From positions 1-7,044 of the forward strand of contig JAICYE010000105.1 of NCBI GenBank assembly GCA_025934385.1: a stretch of DNA of 7,044 bases, read 5' to 3'. The DNA is from Acidimicrobiia bacterium (GTDB lineage Bacteria > Actinomycetota > Acidimicrobiia > IMCC26256 > BP-133). Numbering within the stretch: the stretch's first letter is position 1; each line of letters begins with the position of its first letter. Under the pieces are notes generated by a model, which was not told the DNA's origin, did not search any database, and was given only the letters and a program-made list of their open reading frames with translations. The position numbers were made by a program, and so were the translations under genes. Shown here piece by piece: positions 5,487 to 7,044 of the stretch.

Positions 5487-5522
5487 GGGCATCTACGCCG
5501 GTGTAAGCACGAAGATCACCCT

Positions 5523-5528
5523 GGGAGG
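5523..5528 (+). promoter_or_regulatory. Shine-Dalgarno for the SAP-tailed membrane protein
   Basis: GGGAGG ends 6 nt before ATG 5535, clearly favouring this start over an upstream one at 5451 that would add 28 residues. Confidence 0.8.
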
Positions 5529-5534
5529 CGAACG

Positions 5535-6332
5535 ATGGGCACCACCGCCGCCGAGCGACCGAAGACCCGCTCGAAGCTGGCCCGGATGGCCGGGATCGGG
5601 CCGGTGTCACCGGTTTCGATCCTCGGCGGCGTGCTGATCGGCTACGCCGCGTTCGGGATCCTGCTGGGCGCGGCGAGTGCGCTGCTCCATCACCGGAGCT
5701 CGACCCTCGATCCCACCCAGGGTTGGGAGAAGCTCGGGGCCGGCGGCGGCGTCCTCATCGGCGTGCTGCTGTTCCTCGCCTACCTCCTGGCCGGCTACAT
5801 GACCGGACGGATGGCCTGGCGGCAGGGGATCCTCCACGGCATCGCCGTCTTCGTCGGCAGCGTGGCGATCGCCGCCATCATCGTCGGCGTCGTCCGGGCC
5901 ATGACGACGCCGAAGGACGTCACGTCCATCACCGACGCCCTCCACAACCTGGGCATTCCGACGACGAGGAGCGGGTGGCGCGACGTCGACTCGGTGCTGC
6001 CGATCGCCTCGCTGGTCGGGATCTTCCTCGGGTCGGTCCTGGGCGCCGTGGCCGGGGAGCGTTGGTACACCAGGATCTCCCGCCGGGTGCTGAGGGCCGA
6101 GGCGGCCGAGATCGACGTCCGGGAGCCGCACTCCCACGCCGTCGTCGCCGCCGCCGGCGATGGCGCCCCGAACGGGAACGGCAACGGCAACGGTCGTCCG
6201 TCTCCCGACGAGGCCGGCATCGACGACCTCACCAAGGACGAGCTCTACCAGCGGGCCCAGGAGCGCGACATTCCCGGCCGGTCACAGATGAACAAGGAAG
6301 AGCTGAAGGACGCGCTGCAGAAGCAGGGCTGA
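5535..6332 (+). CDS. Four-helix membrane protein with C-terminal SAP/Rho_N-like domain
   Basis: The protein has 265 residues. A basic N-terminus (1-20) precedes hydrophobic segments at about 28-51, 70-92, 100-121 and 153-174, several of them Gly/Ala-rich. With an even number of helices, both ends should be on the same side, cytoplasmic by the positive-inside rule (KTRSK at 10-14, TRISRRVLR at 179-187). Residues 188-228 are a flexible linker with four Asn-Gly pairs (213-220). The tail DDLTKDELYQRAQERDIPG (230-248) followed by GRSQMNKEELKDAL (248-261) matches the short helix-turn-helix SAP-like/Rho N-terminal type found at the ends of actinobacterial Ku and other proteins, where it contacts DNA or RNA. 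A membrane-held nucleic-acid-binding role is inferred, not shown. No name is recognised for the membrane part; it broadly resembles TIGR04086/YrzE-type proteins. It follows the protease gene by 93 bp. Confidence 0.8.
   Translation: MGTTAAERPKTRSKLARMAGIGPVSPVSILGGVLIGYAAFGILLGAASALLHHRSSTLDPTQGWEKLGAGGGVLIGVLLFLAYLLAGYMTGRMAWRQGILHGIAVFVGSVAIAAIIVGVVRAMTTPKDVTSITDALHNLGIPTTRSGWRDVDSVLPIASLVGIFLGSVLGAVAGERWYTRISRRVLRAEAAEIDVREPHSHAVVAAAGDGAPNGNGNGNGRPSPDEAGIDDLTKDELYQRAQERDIPGRSQMNKEELKDALQKQG
6171..6194 (+). repeat. Four-copy 6-bp tandem repeat encoding (Asn-Gly)4
   Basis: AACGGG, AACGGC, AACGGC, AACGGT run in frame and encode four Asn-Gly pairs in the linker before the SAP/Rho_N-like tail. 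A unit of 6 bp can change copy number by slippage without breaking the frame, so linker length may vary between strains. Confidence 0.8.
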
Positions 6333-6347
6333 GTCACCGCTGCGCCG

Positions 6348-7044
6348 TTACGGGGCCGGCACGCCCACCGGGTTGGGGACGGGGACGCCGCCGGCTTCGT
6401 TGATGGCCCGGGCCATCGGTGTCAGCAGCTCCAGCAGCCGTTCGGTGCGGGGCGGGCCGAGCGCCCGCCACGGTTCCTCGGCCAGGGCGTCGGTGCGGGC
6501 CTCGACCCCGGCCCGCCCGGCCCGTCCGGCGTCGGTGAGCGCGCCGCCGGCGTCGAGCCAGCCCCGTTCCCGTAGGCGCTCTTCGGCCGCGGCCCAGTCA
6601 TCGTCGCTCCACCGGCGGTTGTCCTGCAACGTCGTGCGGGGAACGGTGCCAGTGGCGGTCACCGTCACGTGGGCTTCGCAGCCGTCGAGCCCGGCGGCGG
6701 TGAGGGCGGCGACGTGGCCGTCGCCACGGTGTTCCCGCAACAGCGTGCAGGCGTGCCACAGCTGCAGGTGCGGCTCGTCGGGCCAGGGCAGCGAGCGGAG
6801 GGCGCCGAACAGCGGCCGGCCGGCGAGGGCCGGGGCCTCGGCCGCCTCCCGGGCCAGCGCCGCCGCCTCGCGTTCTTCGGCGCTGCCCACCTGGCGGGGG
6901 ATCAGGCGGCGGAGGGCGGCGTCGGCGGTGCGGAGCCGGGCGGTGAGGACGTCCTCGGGCGACGCCAGGGCCCAGGCGTCGGGCAGCGCCCGGCCCACCA
7001 TGGCCGGGTGGAAGTTGAAGAACACCGCGGTCACGAGGCCGGGG
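6348..7044 (-). CDS. SCO6745-family protein (winged-helix-like), N-terminus beyond window
   Basis: The minus-strand frame is open to the right edge, giving 231 visible residues. FFNFHPAMVGRALPDAW (near 6972-7022) and PWPDEPHLQLWHACTLLREH then RGDGHVAALTAAGLDGCEAHV (near 6665-6788) are the signature of the SCO6745 family of actinobacteria. A C-terminal segment with LQDNRRWSDDDWAAAEERLRERG then WLDAGGALTDAGR (near 6520-6630) looks like a MarR-type winged helix. The function is unknown; ligand-responsive DNA binding is plausible but unproved. A GTG at 7034 could be mistaken for the start, but the family has about 50 more residues ahead of FNFHP and the frame continues upstream, so the valine is taken as internal. 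The visible protein ends in a Pro/Val-rich tail. Its stop is 15 bp from the stop of the convergent membrane protein gene, with no clear terminator between them. Confidence 0.88.
   Translation of the reverse strand, partial: PGLVTAVFFNFHPAMVGRALPDAWALASPEDVLTARLRTADAALRRLIPRQVGSAEEREAAALAREAAEAPALAGRPLFGALRSLPWPDEPHLQLWHACTLLREHRGDGHVAALTAAGLDGCEAHVTVTATGTVPRTTLQDNRRWSDDDWAAAEERLRERGWLDAGGALTDAGRAGRAGVEARTDALAEEPWRALGPPRTERLLELLTPMARAINEAGGVPVPNPVGVPAP

Noticed and set aside
3746..5506. Very long second plus-strand frame overlapping the FtsH-like gene
   Set aside because: It is a shifted frame of the protease gene, dominated by Arg, Gly and Pro, with no domains; it is not a dual-coding gene on this evidence.
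6333..6347. Terminator between the convergent genes at the right
   Set aside because: The 15-bp gap has no stable stem or T-run.

Overview
The window is very GC-rich DNA with actinobacterial traits: strong G/C bias at third codon positions, a SCO6745-family protein, a MocR-type regulator, and several genes with no Shine-Dalgarno sequence but a TANNNT box just upstream of the ATG, as in leaderless transcripts. It is probably chromosomal DNA of an actinomycete, possibly of the Acidimicrobiia; that placement is an impression, not a proof. There are no RNA genes, insertion sequences, CRISPR arrays or phage genes.

Layout. Positions 1-884 (minus) hold the N-terminal two thirds of a MocR/PdxR-type regulator (GntR winged helix joined to an aminotransferase-like domain). 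A 64-bp divergent intergenic region with repeated TACCA half-sites separates it from a same-direction run: a SnoaL/NTF2-like protein (949-1362), a flavin reductase (1401-1925), a MauE/DoxX-type membrane protein with a CPC motif (1946-2437) and an RmlC-like cupin (2462-2998). The cupin meets a convergent minus-strand gene for a DUF4395 membrane protein with a CVGC motif (3009-3428).

After a 180-bp divergent spacer with two perfect hairpins comes the most unusual gene, a divergent FtsH-family membrane AAA+ metalloprotease (3609-5441). It has an intact zinc site but an altered Walker B, an altered pore loop, a large insertion in the ATPase and almost no extracytoplasmic domain. Ninety-three bp downstream in the same direction is a four-helix membrane protein with an Asn-Gly linker and a cytoplasmic SAP/Rho_N-like tail (5535-6332). 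A SCO6745-family gene (6348-7044, minus) converges on it and runs off the right edge.

Working together. The MocR regulator probably controls itself and the SnoaL gene through the shared intergenic region. The flavin reductase could supply reduced flavin to a monooxygenase, but none is in view. The protease and the SAP-tailed membrane protein may form a two-gene unit at the membrane. This is the best candidate for something undescribed, but it rests on adjacency and domain content alone.
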